Of a stretch of DNA of 64,000 nucleotides, positions 1 to 11,303 are shown one piece after another. How positions within the stretch are numbered: the first letter of the stretch is position 1; every line of letters starts with the position of its first letter. A program made the translations under genes and the position numbers. The DNA comes from Hydra vulgaris (lineage: Eukaryota > Cnidaria > Hydrozoa > Anthoathecata > Hydridae): contig NC_088930.1 of assembly GCF_038396675.1 (NCBI RefSeq), positions 37,078,501-37,142,500 of the forward strand, in the 5' to 3' direction. Below the pieces are notes generated by a model. The model was not told where the DNA came from and made no database searches. It was given only the letters and a program-made list of their open reading frames with translations.

Positions 1-1218
1 AGTTTCACCAAATATTACATGGGAGAGGGGGTGGTTAGCCACAGTGTGACATGACAAAATTTTTAAAATTTAAATTCTAATCACAGCGGAATAGTAAACC
101 TTTAGCATAAAAGTACAACCTCAAAGATATATTTGTTTAAAAATAATGTCACGTCACAAATAGGGTGGGGAGAGATTGTTTAAAATGTTTCATATACAAA
201 GAAGGGAGTCTAAAAACAGCAAAAAAGTGTTTCATTGTACTTGAATAGCCCCAAATAGCATATACGTGCAATCACTTTTAAAAGTAATAGCATATATAGC
301 ATAAACATTCTTTCAATCTATTTTGAGTATCTATTAGCAAAATAATCAAAATAATTAATAATTGGATTAAAAATGGAACAAAAAGGAGTCGGTTGATTTT
401 TTAAATGATATATTGATTATTAACAAAATGCTACGCGTCTATTATTTTAAATATAAACATTACAAGTACTCATTAAGAAATAATTTGGGCATATTTATTC
501 AAATCCAAATGGGTAATGTAAATTGTATTATCCTGGGCTTACATATGGTAATTATTTGGCTTCCTGCATGATGCCATCAGTGAATGTCCATTAGTTTTAT
601 TTTAACCCTTACTCTAAACCTGCAGTGAACCTTTTTGTAAACATCACTGGCTAAATAAACTAGCTAAAATATACAGAAAACTAGCATTTGAAAGAACTTT
701 TTTAGTATTTTTAATATAAAAAGAAAAAGAAAAACAACATGAATTTAATATTTTGAGGCATTTTTTTAGCGCTCATAGCGGTCCTATAGTACCAAAAAAG
801 GTCTAGGTTCACCCTTGATCAGATCATGCAACTTGTCTTGCATTGCATCAGGAAGTTAAAACAAAATACTTTAGCATAAAATTTCACGTTCATAAAATAA
901 TGGAAGTGCTAAGCTAAAGTGTTTTTTTTAACTTCTTGTTTTCATTATTACTTCTTATACCCTAGGGTATAAGAAAACATCATGATAATTGTTAAATTTT
1001 CGTTTTAGAGGTCTTGTTTTATCATACAATTGACTTGAATTAAAAACACTTTTATTTGCAATAGGGAATGACAGTTTTATTAAATAAAGAAATTGCTTCA
1101 ATAAATTCAAAAAATACATTTGATTTCATTCTTGTATATTTGAAACTATTTATAAACAAAATTTCTGTTGTCAGAAATATAAGGAACATTTTGAAAACAT
1201 AAGCAAAAGTTCAACAAC

Positions 1219-1275
1219 TTTTCCATAACATACTATGAAAAATACATTGTATTTTTCATAATATGTTATGGAAAA
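1219..1275. repeat. 27-bp near-perfect hairpin, 3-nt loop
   Basis: The left arm (1219-1245) and right arm (1249-1275) are reverse complements with one mismatch, separated only by att. It lies in non-coding DNA. It is one of a series of short-loop inverted duplications in this window. Confidence 0.85.
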
Positions 1276-2205
1276 TGGTTCAATTGTAATAATTAATAAA
1301 AGTTGAGTTTTAATTAAAACCCACTTGTTTTTTGTAAGTTTTTTTTCAGTGATATTTCAGATTGAGAGTTTATGGTACCATATTTGCACGAATAAAAACA
1401 TGATTTTTATATTTGATGGATGGCATAAAGTTAGTTCTGTGAATCAGGAACGTGCAGTATAAAAACGTTTGACTCTTTGACAGAGCAAGTATTGATTAAA
1501 TTACAACAACAAGTATTGTCGTAGGTTTTCAAGACACCAAATCTAAAAGCTACAACCAGTGTGAACAATATGCTGTCATCTCAAGAGTTGTAATACTATT
1601 TTCAACAGCAACAGATAATAATTCTACTGAATTGTGAAAAGTACTATCACTCCATTTGGACTAACTGGTGAATCAAGTAACTTTTTATGGAATTTCTACT
1701 CTTTGCAATAACAAACTACAACAATGAGATTTCATATAGAAATACAAAAAAAAAAAAGATCTACCAAAGCAGTTTAAACTATTAAAGAATATGTTTCTTA
1801 TTTGCAAATAACAATATTATTTACCAAGAAATTAGGCTTCAAAAAGCTATGCTCTTTTTTTAATAATTTAAATTATCCATAGATATTAATAATATCTCCT
1901 GATAATTGAAATAATTAAAAACAGAGCATTATTATTCAAAATAATCTTAATATCGTTATACCTTTAATACCTTTGAATAACTGAAATTATCGAAAAACAT
2001 AGCATCATAATTCAAAGTAAGTTTAATATTTAGGTTATAATACTTTTTTACTTCAATAGCCTGATTACTCATAGATAATTTTAGCATTATTATATTTTGA
2101 AATAGTCTTGTTCACATTTATAGATTAAAAAAAATAGATATTTGAAAAACTAATGAATTGATTACATATTTTTGTGAATATTGTATCTATGTTAGCACAA
2201 ATATT

Positions 2206-2255
2206 TTCTCTCTCACACAGAGAGAGTGAGAGAAAGAACTCTCTCTCTCTCTCTT
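2206..2255. repeat. CT/GA microsatellite
   Basis: A CT run, an interrupting cacaca, a GA run and a second CT run give a partly self-complementary simple repeat. Confidence 0.8.
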
Positions 2256-3091
2256 TATGCTAGTTATGCAAGTTAAAGTATATATTTCAATAATATTGTT
2301 GTATATATTTTTGTATAAGATAGTATAGATAGTATAGCATAGATACAACCATAAGTTAATATAGTATAGGTACATTATATAGTTTTGATGTATGACAATA
2401 ACTAGTTATTAAGTTAACTTATTTTATAAGTTATTGGCATACTACAAAACTAAATGATATATCCGCACTATGGTCGCTCTCCTTGTTTTAGCCAGGCTAT
2501 GAGAGAGTGAACCATCCATTATATAGATTTTGTGTATATGTTTTTAACCTTAAATGTTTGTTGAAAACAAGTTTTATAAAACAAGTTTATGTAGTACATC
2601 TAAATTTTTGGTAAATATGCTGCTATTGGTAATGTTGTTTAAAAAAAAACTACAGTTGTATTATTTAAATAAATAACTTAATGTATAGCAGTATAAAATT
2701 AAGATAAAATTATATTTTATTGGCAATAACAAACAAAATCTGAAATCTTTTATAATAATAAAAACGCTATGTTTAAATAATGTTAGATGATTTAAAGTTA
2801 CGCCAAATCTAAGTCAAAAAATAGCAGACGTATCTTTGGTTGCGTAAAGTTTCTAAAATGGTCGTGCGACGGTTGTACGACTGTCGCAAGACTGTCGCGC
2901 GACCTTATGGAAACATAAGTCGTGCGACAAGTTTTGTCTTTCAAGGCTGTTTTATGATCGTGTTATAGGTGTCGCAGAGATAGAAAAAATTCTATCGCTT
3001 CAACAATTATCGCGCGACCCTAAAATATGATTGGTTGACTATTTCGAAAACGGAGTATTAAAAAAAATACAATTTCACATATTAACATAAA

Positions 3092-3909
3092 ATGGAACTT
3101 GAACAAGAAAGATCTATCAAAGAATTCAGCAAAGAAAATTTTATGCAGTAAGTGCAGAAGTATCCTGTGCTGTACAACAAATTTAATACCGAATTTAAGA
3201 ACAATATTATTTTAAAAAATGCTTGGACAGCTATTGGTGTTTTGTTTGGTTTAACTGATCACGAATGTGAATCAAAGTACAAAAATATAAGATCGGCTTA
3301 TGGACGCTTTTTAAGGAAAAAAAAAAGTACACCTTCCGGCTCAGGGCGAATTTTTATCAGTAAAGAATACAATTATTTGCAGTGGTTAAATGTTTACATT
3401 GACCATAGAGATACCACAACTAATGTTGGAGATAAAGCATCAACAACAGAATTAACAACGGAATCACCTATGTCTTGTATAAGTTATGAAACTATAAACT
3501 ATGATGAAGAAGTTAGTAATCAGGCAGAAGTAGAAAATGAAAATTTAAGTGAAAATACAAGTGTGTTGAATTTTTCTTCTAATACACACAAATCAAATAC
3601 ATTCAGTAATCAACAAAAATCGTTAAATCAAATAAAATCTCCTGTAAATATAAGAAAAAAACAATTTAAAAGATCTCTATCTGATGAAAATACAAAAATA
3701 CAAGATGCAATACTTAGTACTCCTAATGTTGCATTAATATTAATGCAACATTAGGAGTTAGTGAACATGAAGAAAGCGACGATATTACACATTTTTGTAA
3801 ATCTATTTGTGCTACAATTAAAAGGCTACCTCCTAAAACCCAAGCAGTTGCTAAAATAAACATACAGCAATATCTAGCTGCTCTGGAATTTCCAGATATT
3901 GTCGACTAA
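3092..3909 (+). pseudogene. MADF (Myb/SANT-like) DNA-binding protein of the Harbinger element, broken
   Basis: In PIF/Harbinger elements this second protein binds the transposon ends and helps the transposase enter the nucleus. Translation starts at an ATG at 3092. An in-frame TAA at 3149 interrupts it after 19 codons, and the same frame then continues with a MADF-type domain: VQKYPVLYNK, an AW..IG..FGL helix, and C-x3-K-x2-KNIRSAYGRFLRKKK. The middle is acidic and Ser/Thr-rich. A 40-bp perfect palindrome at 3719-3758 shifts the frame and causes the TAG just after it. Another frame then continues to a TAA at 3907-3909 with HEESDDIT..., ending in a BESS-like helix (KTQAVAKINIQQYLAALEF). Two lesions therefore separate it from a full protein of about 270 residues. 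The family call is firm; the BESS label is inference. Confidence 0.8.
3719..3758. repeat. 40-bp perfect palindrome inside the MADF gene
   Basis: Two 20-bp arms meet with no loop, centred between 3738 and 3739. The reading frame breaks exactly here, which suggests that an inverted duplication caused the frameshift. Confidence 0.9.
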
Positions 3910-4199
3910 TATAAAATTTGTTTGTTTTTGTTAACAGTTGTTCAACATTTTGTTATACATATTTTAAACCATTATTTCAATATATTAATTATACAAACAA
4001 AATAATGTTTTTTTTTCATTGTTCTAAAAAAATTTCATTTCCTGCTAGATTGTACCTACAGCTGGTTACATAGTTATGTTGCCATGACAAGGATCCACTT
4101 GGATGATTAAAATACTCTGTTAGCGTTAATCTTACAGTGTTAGCATCTGTTGTGTATCGATTTCATGTACATCGAGGTAAAGTATGTAAAGCATTACCT

Positions 4200-5322
4200 T
4201 CATGTGTTATTTTCCTCCAGTCTCCAGGATTCTTCCAAATCAACAAATCCAGATGGCACATAGTTAATTCCGTCATTGATCCTTAAATAATTATGTAAAC
4301 AGATTTTAGCTTTTATAATGTTTTCAATATTTTCTGGAGTTGCTTTTATTGGACGTCTAAACACTCTCCATTTAGCTGCCATAATTCCAAATGTGTTTTC
4401 AATTGTTTGTCTAGTCCTAGATAATCGATAGTTAAAAATACGTTCTTTGATTGTCAAATTTTTACCAGAAAAAGGCTTCATTAACCATGATTTCAATGCA
4501 AAAATATCATCCCCAACTAGTACTGGTGGTACTTGTGTGCCATTTGATAGCTGTCGGTTTTTAGCAAGTTTGAATAAGTTGTTCTTGAAAGCTTTACCCA
4601 TTTTACTTTCATTGAATATAGAAGCATCGTTATCTCTGCCATAGCTACCTATATCTACCAAAGTAAAGCAGTATTTTGCATCACATATGGCTACCAAAAC
4701 CATACTGTGATAATTTTTGTAGTTGTAATATGCTGATCCACTCAAACTAGGAGCTTCTATACATACATGTTTACCATCTATGGCCCCTATACAATTAGGA
4801 AAGTTCCATTCATTTTCAAATTCGTTTGCTAATTTCTCCCACTCATTTGATGTACTTGGTGCCTTTAGATAACATGGTTGTAACACATTCCAAATGGCCT
4901 TTGTTGTTTCATTTATAATGTTGCATACTGTTGTTCTGCCCAGTCTAAAGTAAAAAGCTTGTGTTTGTTGTGAATCTCCAGTAGCCAAGTATCTCAGTGT
5001 CACAGTCAATCGTTCTGAGGGTGATATAGTTTGACGGCTTCGACATGACTTTTTGTAATGCTAGGTGCAATCATTGATAACAAGTGTTCATACCTTTCAG
5101 GCAACGTTCTGTAAAAGCGATGAAAAAATTCTCTGTCATGAAGACGTAGCTCAGGAATAAGTGTGTTAAATGCACCTTTTTTACAACGGTTTTTAAACAA
5201 TGAGCGAATCCAAAATTTGTGCTTTCTTTTTTTTTTTTTTTACTCTGCAATGTTCTGAGAGGTAGTAATGTATTGCAAAGTGCAAGCTGGCACTTCAAGA
5301 GATATTTTTTATTATTTGCCAT
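4200..5322 (-). pseudogene. PIF/Harbinger DDE_Tnp_4 transposase, frameshifted
   Basis: This is a cut-and-paste transposase of the Harbinger superfamily. It probably began at an ATG near 5322 (MANNKKYLLK). A frame change in the A-run (T-run on the + strand) at about 5228-5242 leads into KHKFWIRSLF...ELRLHDREFFHRFYR, the usual N-terminal helical region. A second frame change near 5030 leads into the main frame (SPSERLTVTLRYLATG). Catalytic motifs are intact: first Asp in CIGAIDGKH, second Asp in DIGSYGRDNDASIF, and Glu in ENTFGIMAAKWRVFRRPI. The C-terminus is WRLEENNT. The two frameshifts make it non-functional as read, but the catalytic domain (4200-5009) is otherwise uninterrupted. It is convergent with the MADF gene. 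Confidence 0.9.
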
Positions 5323-5829
5323 TGTTCTAAAAATCAATTGGTTTATATAATTAATCAATTTTTTTTTATATTACTCTATTTGTTACTAGAATTAATTATT
5401 AGAAATTTATCATTAGAAAAAAGTTAGAGAAGATTTTTTCAATAGTACTAAAGCTGATGATCAACATCTATTATTTTTTTAATCTTGGTAACTATTTCTT
5501 AACAAAAATTAGTTGAACTAAAGTTTTATGTTGATATTTTTATTGTGGTGTTTTAAAATAAATTTTTGTAAATACTAAAATTCTTCACAAAAATTATTTA
5601 ATTTTTAAAAATTTGATTCTTAAGCGTTTGTTTTTTTAAATCTTTGTTATATTCCCAGTTAGTGTTAAAGCTTTTTATTATCATTAGAACCTGTGTATAC
5701 TTTAATTGGTGTGTACTCGTCATATTTCTAGAACATTTTTTTTACAACTATTTGTAGTGAAGATAATTTTAAAAAATCTTCAGCTAAAAGCACATATTTC
5801 ATAAATTTAGAAATAGGTTCATAATATTA
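5323..5829. other. AT-rich non-coding part of the Harbinger element
   Basis: No gene is seen between the transposase start and the microsatellite. It is probably the promoter side of the transposase gene, but no element can be pointed to. Confidence 0.5.
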
Positions 5830-5844
5830 TTATATATATACATG

Positions 5845-5902
<58 letters not shown>

Positions 5903-6087
5903 TGTGTGTTTGTGTGTGTGTTTGTGTGTGTGTGTTTGTGTGTGTGTGTTTGTGTGTGTTTGTGTGTGTGTGTGTGTGTGTTTAGGTAAATATATATATA
6001 TATTTTTTTATTTTTATATATATATATATATTTATGTAAATTTATATATATATATATATATATATTTATGTATATATATATATATAT
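5830..6087. repeat. Compound (TA)n-(TG)n-(TA)n microsatellite
   Basis: TA dinucleotides give way at 5862 to about 120 bp of TG with periodic TTTG interruptions, then to TA again until about 6087. It is inside the Harbinger element, so it expanded after insertion. Confidence 0.95.
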
Positions 6088-6353
6088 GTGAAATTATTTG
6101 TTTGGCTTCACGGAAGTGTTAAGTAATTCTTAAATTAATGGAAACAGATGGTCGTGCGACAATTATTGCAGATGTTGTTGCGCGACAGTTGTCGCACGAC
6201 TGTCGTGCGACTATATGGAAACCAACCTTAAGTTTTTGTTTACGCAAGGTTTGTGAATACCACTTAGCGTAACTTTGAACTTAAGCAAAACTTACGCAAA
6301 CTTTACGCAAATTTTGGACTTACGAAAGTGTTGTGAATCCGCACCCTGGTACG

Positions 6354-7250
6354 TAAGTTGATTGCGAAATTCCTGATTTATTTCTTAACTAAAAAAAAGT
6401 TTGTTTTGCTTACGGTGTAAAGCTTCATTTTTTGCTTATTTACTTTTCATAACTATATTTGATATATTGAAAAAATATGATTGCATATAACGTAAAATAT
6501 ATTATGTCAAATAAATTATGTGAAATACTTAAAATATATTATTTTAAAGTTATTTTTACAACACCTCTTAATTAAAAAAAAAATCCTGCGTGAGTAAAAT
6601 TTATATTGGAGAAACCAAAACATTTTATTTCAAAAAGGTATTGAGCACCAATCAAATAGTATGAAGCAATTGAACATTTGCATGAAAGTGAAAAAATCAT
6701 AAAATGTCTTCTAGTTTTTACCTGAAATATGGTAACTTTAGTAATTTAATACTGTGTTTGATTAAACACGTTTTATTTTGAACAAGTGTTAAATTAGTAT
6801 TTTAAAAAGCTGTATAAAACAGAAATAAAAAATATTGCGAGATTTGCTTTGTTAATATCAAAAGTGGGTGTTATTATCAAAACAACCTCCCCTTATTATT
6901 TTATTTTTATTTTATACAGTTGAAGACTCCACGGGAAAAAACGGCAGGGTTAATTTTGAAAAAATTTGACTTTTCGCACTTTCTAGCTTTATTAACCACA
7001 TAGTAGGGAGTTTAGTCGATTTTTATAGCGAATGTAATTTTTTTAAATTTAAAATGCATTAAATTCCTTAAGGTATTAACCACTTCTGTAGCTCATTTAG
7101 TTCCAAAGATATACGTGTTTTAATATTATCAATACATAGACTTTTTATGAAATATTTTGTTTAAATATCTCATAAAATTTTTGGCACCGAAAATTAAAGA
7201 AATAACACATACCTAAAACTTCAAAATACGCGGAAAATAATAATTAGTCT
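6354..7250. other. AT-rich stretch with a solo transposon end
   Basis: No gene was seen. At 6931-6947 the sequence cacgggaaaaaacggc closely matches the terminal repeat of the MITE at 31490, suggesting one leftover end of the same family. Confidence 0.5.
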
Positions 7251-7252
7251 CT

Positions 7253-7303
7253 ATAAAAATAAAAATAGTCGACAAAAATATTGAAATAGTAGACGATTTC
7301 TTA

Positions 7304-7364
<61 letters not shown>

Positions 7365-7464
7365 TTATTATTATTAAATTTTGATATTAATTGACAAAAT
7401 TGATATTAATTAAATTTTTAAGAAAACGTCAACTATTTCGATATTTTTGTCGACTATTTTTATA
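7253..7464. mobile_element. Fold-back MITE with a (TA)n core
   Basis: Arms 7253-7309 and 7412-7464 are reverse complements over about 53 bp with few mismatches and one 6-nt insertion. Both contain atagtcgacaaaaatat followed by gaaatagt.gacg. The centre is a (TA)n run at 7308-7357 followed by TTA repeats. It has no coding capacity. The superfamily is unknown because no target duplication is obvious. Confidence 0.8.
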
Positions 7465-8197
7465 CACTAACTATGCTATTTTACAATCTAGATTAGATTG
7501 CATTTATTAGAACAAATAACACATGTTCTAAAGGACACGCAGGTCCATGTTGATGGTCGCTAACAACGTGCCCCTAAATAAATTATGTAACAGCGTACAA
7601 CATCGAATAAATAATTTATATACAAATAGCAAATGAGATATGCTGTCAACGCCGACATAATTTTTCAAAATTGAGTTAATTTTACTCTTAAAGATGTTGA
7701 TGTTATCGGCTTTAAAAACATCGAAAGGCAACTGATTCCAAATGTTGACAATTCGGTAAGAGAAACTATATTTGCGAATATCTAGTCGACATTGTTGTTT
7801 GCGCATTTTATATTTATGTCCTTGTGTGTTGTTTTTGTTGTTCAGCATGAAATGGTGACCAAGCTGGGGAGCAATATCCTAATACAGGCCTAATATATGT
7901 ATTGAAGGCTCTTACTAAAATACTAGGATCGCGGGACTTGAAACATTTTAAAATAAGGTATGCTCTAGTATTAGATGCATGTACAACGTTTAAAATATGC
8001 TTTTTATAGTTCAGTTGAGAATCCAGAGTCATTTTTTTCATTAACCGAGATCTTTTGGAATAGAAGACCAAGCTAAAAAATGATTTCCTAACTTATAATT
8101 AAAGTTAATGCATTTTCTCGATGAAGCACGCGCGATCCTATAAACAAAACACTTACTGGTAGAAATGGGTAGTTGCCATGTTCTGATTAAAGTATTA

Positions 8198-9479
8198 AGG
8201 CATGCTATTGGTAAAATCTGCCCACCTTTTGCGGTGTGATAAAGCTAGTTAACGGTCGTTTTTTTGTGTGTGGTAGTGTTTGTATAATAGAACATTTTAG
8301 CAGATAAAAATAATTAAAAATATTATTTAGTTTCAAAATGTCAACCGAGCAAACTAAACGAAGATTTTTGATTGTGGACAAGCACTTAAAAAATCCAACT
8401 TTATCTAATAGAAAGTTGGGGAAATCATTAAAAATATCAAGAAGAACTGTAGATACTGTTCTTAAACGGTTTAAAGAACAGAAAACTATTCAGAGAAAAC
8501 AAGGAGGTGGTCGAAAAAAACGCACAGCAAATCCTAGAGCTCTCGAACGGTTTGAGACTTCATCGGAAGAACATCCTGATTGGTCTGATAGATATCGAGC
8601 AAAAAAACTGAAGGTTTCCAATTTTTTTGTACACAAATGGCGACAGAGACTTGGATATCAAAGTTTTAAAGTAGTTAAAATGCCGATACGAAACGATAAA
8701 CAAAATTCAACCGCAAAGAGTCGAGCTCGAAAGTTGTATGACAACTTGTTAACAAAACATAATGGATGCATTTTGATGGATGACGAAACTTATGTTAAAA
8801 TGGATTTTAAACAAATTCCTGGGCAGTGCTACTATGCTTCTAAAATAAGAGGAAACATGAGTGATAAATACAAGTATGTAATGACTGATAAATTTTCGAA
8901 AAAATTGATGATTTGGCAGGCACTTTGCTCTTGCGGCAAAAAATCGCCAATTCATGTTTGTTTGGACACAATGAAATCTTCGGAATACGTGAAATGTTGT
9001 CTTTCTCGTATAAAACGACTAATTAAAGCTCATAGAAGTACTACAGTATTGCTTTGGCCTGATTTAGCCACAATACATTACTCAAAAGATGCTCAAAAGT
9101 TTTACGATGATAATGGAGTGATGTTGGTTCCGAAAAAGATGAATCCTCTAAACTGCCCCGAATTAAGTCCTATTGAAAAATATTAAAAAAGAAAATGAAA
9201 TTAAGTGGAAAAACAGTAAAATCAGCTACAGATTTGAAGAAAAAATGGGATTACGCTGCTAAAACTTACAAAAATCACTCTGTCCAGAAACTTATGGGAG
9301 GCATCAAAAAGAAAGTCAGAATTTTCTGTAAAACTTAATTTATTTTTTATTTTTTTCCTATTAATAAGTAATCCTTATAGTCTTAATTTTTCAGAACTAT
9401 ATTGATTTAAATACATTTAAGCTTTCTTACATCCTATTTTGATCAAGAAAGGTGGGCAGATTTTTCCGATAGCATGCCT
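8198..9479 (+). mobile_element. DD37E mariner (IS630-Tc1-mariner) element, complete ends
   Basis: A 32-bp terminal inverted repeat, starting AGGCATGCTATTGGTAAAAT on the left (8198) and ending at 9479 on the right, matches with two mismatches. A TA target duplication flanks it (8196-8197 and 9480-9481). The 1282-bp element carries one transposase gene and sits inside an older LINE. Confidence 0.96.
8338..9339 (+). pseudogene. DD37E mariner transposase, frameshifted near the C-terminus
   Basis: It starts at an ATG following a short leader after the left TIR. Residues ~1-110 form paired helix-turn-helix domains (RKLGKSLKISRRTVDTVLKR, then RAKKLKVSNFFVHKWRQRLG). The catalytic triad is first Asp in CILMDDETYVKMDF, second Asp in LLWPDLATIHY, and Glu in PELSPIEKY. 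Exactly 37 residues lie between the second Asp and the Glu, which defines the DD37E group known from mosquitoes and other invertebrates. The frame stops right after SPIEKY. Translation resumes in another frame at about 9187 (KRKMKLSGKT...) to a TAA at 9337-9339, where the tail of about 50 residues belongs. One frameshift therefore inactivates an otherwise full-length gene. Confidence 0.93.
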
Positions 9480-10063
9480 TACGTTATTAAGAGATTAACT
9501 AGGTGATGGCTATGGTCCGTATTGCAAAATGAACTGTATAACTTGATGCCATCGGCATATAGCTTTAAAGAGCAGTCAAGATTGTTAGCAATAGCGGTTA
9601 TATCGTTGATATATATTAGAAAAAATGTTGAGCCTAACATGCTACCGTGAGGAACTCCGCTAACGATGTGAGTTGGATTTGATAACAACATTACAACCTT
9701 AAATTGCTGACATCTATTGTTAAGAAATGCAGCAATCCAATTTTTTAAATTACCTCTTATGTTAAATAGAGCAAGTTTGGCTAATAATTTATGATGAGAT
9801 ACAGAATCAAATGCCTTTTGAAGGTCAATATATTCAGCATCTGTTGTTAGATGTTTTTCTAGTGCAACACTCCAATCTTTTACTGTTTCTAAGAGATTAT
9901 TGCATGTGGAGCGTTTCTTGAGGTAACCATGTTAATTATCGGCTATTTAGTTATGGAGAGTTAAGTAATTAATAATATCCGAGTTAATAATTCTTTCCAT
10001 TGCTCGACAACAAGTGCGTGTAAGTGAAATTGGTCTATAATTATTTATTATTAAGTATACTAA

Positions 10064-10073
10064 GTATATATAA

Positions 10074-10138
<65 letters not shown>

Positions 10139-10139
10139 A

Positions 10140-10172
<33 letters not shown>
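10064..10172. repeat. (TA)n microsatellite
   Basis: TA repeats with rare TAAA interruptions. They abut the truncated 5' edge of the LINE. Confidence 0.95.
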
Positions 10173-10178
<6 letters not shown>

Positions 10179-10356
10179 ATGTCATTAAATATATATATAA
10201 TATATGCATAATGTCATTAAAATATTTTATACTATATTTGCCTTGGCTATTCCGTTTATAAATTAGACAAAATTGTCTAACTTACTTAACGAAGTGCACT
10301 AACGAGAAGGTTAGCCATAGGACTTTGCACTTTATCAGTAATTTGTCATGTTGCCT

Positions 10357-10585
10357 AAGGTTAGCCCTCCATTTCTGGATATTTTCCTTTTCTTGACAGG
10401 CAGTTCATTTAAAAGTAAAATGTAATTTTGCCTAAGGTTAGCCCTCCATTTCTGGATTCTTTCCTTTACTTGATAAGCAGTTCATGTAAAAGAATATGTA
10501 ATTTTGCCTAAGGTTAGCCCTCCATTTCTGGATTCATTCCTTTACTTGATAGGCAGTTCATGTAAAAGTAAATATAATTTTGCCG
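10357..10585. repeat. Three tandem copies of a ~76-bp unit
   Basis: Units start at 10357, 10434 and 10510, each with aaggttagccctccatttct, then a conserved cagttcat.taaaag and a closing taattttgcc. A partial unit (aaggttagcc) occurs at 10307. There is no coding sense. Confidence 0.95.
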
Positions 10586-10867
10586 AAGCTTTTTATTGTG
10601 ATTTCTCAATTATTTATAATTAACAGTTAAACATAACACAAAAAAATATTGATATTAAATGTAAAAATATCTTTACATAAAATAAAATTGGTAAATATAA
10701 ACACTTAAAATATGATTCAAAAAAGATAAAAATGTACTCAAATGCAATAAACAGATGAGTGGAACATATTTTTTTATTGATTTTACCAATAAACAAAAAA
10801 TAAAACCAATAAACAAAACATAATTCAAAATTAGTAATAATTTATATTAAATGAAATTACATCATAA

Positions 10868-11303
10868 AGGGCTGTCCATAAACGACGTCACGCTTCTAGG
10901 GAAGGGAGGAGTCTAGACTTTTGTGACAACCTGTGACAAGTGGGAAGGAGGGGAGGGTGAGTGGGTATAAAAATGTGACATCACAAAAAATAAAATGTTG
11001 ACAAAAATATAAAACTTTTTAAAAACGAATTTCTAAACAAATTCAATTTGAAATAACGCATTAATAATGAGACTTTTTGTTGGACTTTCAATACATTTTA
11101 TTCAACATAGCAAATTTAAATTAAATATTTAAATTCGATATTTATCCAAATAAATAAATAAAAATAAAAAAGATAAATAGGAAGAAATAAAATAAAAAAA
11201 TAGGAAGGGGGGTATATTTTAGAAGGGGTCTAACTTTTTCTGACGGGGAGGTAGGGGGCTGAAAATTGCAAAAAATTGTGCGACGTAGCTTATGGGCGGC
11301 CCC
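10868..11303. mobile_element. MITE with TAA target duplication (Harbinger-type)
   Basis: The 24-bp ends are imperfect inverted repeats: gggctgtccataaacgacgt on the left and its relative ggggccgcccataagctacg read inward from the right. They are flanked by TAA at 10865-10867 and 11304-11306. A 3-bp TWA duplication is the PIF/Harbinger signature. The interior is non-coding and contains G-rich patches on both sides. It inserted at the 3' edge of the broken gene at 11303-13588 and supplies the last base of that gene's stop codon. Confidence 0.85.

Larger units (their letters stand above)
1..2790. other. AT-rich stretch without recognised gene
   Basis: No open frame here resembles a known protein. 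The first 200 bases carry two short G-rich patches with gtgacatgacaaa and gtcacgtcacaaa in opposite sense, reminiscent of the ends of the MITEs at 10868 and 32815, so an old element edge may be present. Other contents are a near-perfect hairpin at 1219-1275 and a CT/GA run at 2206-2255. Confidence 0.6.
2797..6353. mobile_element. Decayed PIF/Harbinger DNA transposon
   Basis: Two genes typical of PIF/Harbinger elements lie in convergent orientation: a MADF/Myb-like protein (+) and a DDE transposase (-). They are bracketed by related inverted terminal sequences. The left side contains aaagttacgc, ttgcgtaaa and a cluster of gtcgtgcgac/gtcgcgcgac motifs (2797-3020). The right side contains the reverse complements of all three (6150-6290) and continues to a terminal gtgaatccgcaccctgg at 6335-6353. 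The outermost ~60-80 bp are missing or unrecognisable on the left, so the exact left end and the 3-bp target duplication could not be fixed. Both genes carry breaks, so this is a dead copy. Confidence 0.8.
7525..10062 (-). pseudogene. CR1/Jockey-type LINE reverse transcriptase, split by a mariner insertion
   Basis: Read on the minus strand, the 5' part (about 10062-9482) carries reverse transcriptase motifs: NNYRPISLTRTCCRAMERII, YIDLQKAFDSVSHHKLLAKL, SGVPHGSMLGS, and YADGIKLY where YADD is expected. The 3' part (about 8190-7525) carries the thumb and C-terminal region: LDSQLNYKKHILNVV, FNTYIRPVLGYCSPAWSP, and the IRKYSFSYRIVNIWNQLP end. The two halves are separated by the mariner at 8198-9479. 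A (TA)n tract truncates the upstream end. Several stops and frameshifts, and the YADD to YADG change in the active site, mark it as dead. Clade assignment beyond CR1/Jockey-like is uncertain. Confidence 0.85.

Noticed and set aside
5862-6122. Cys/Val-rich open frame
   Set aside because: It is only the translation of the TG/TA microsatellite.
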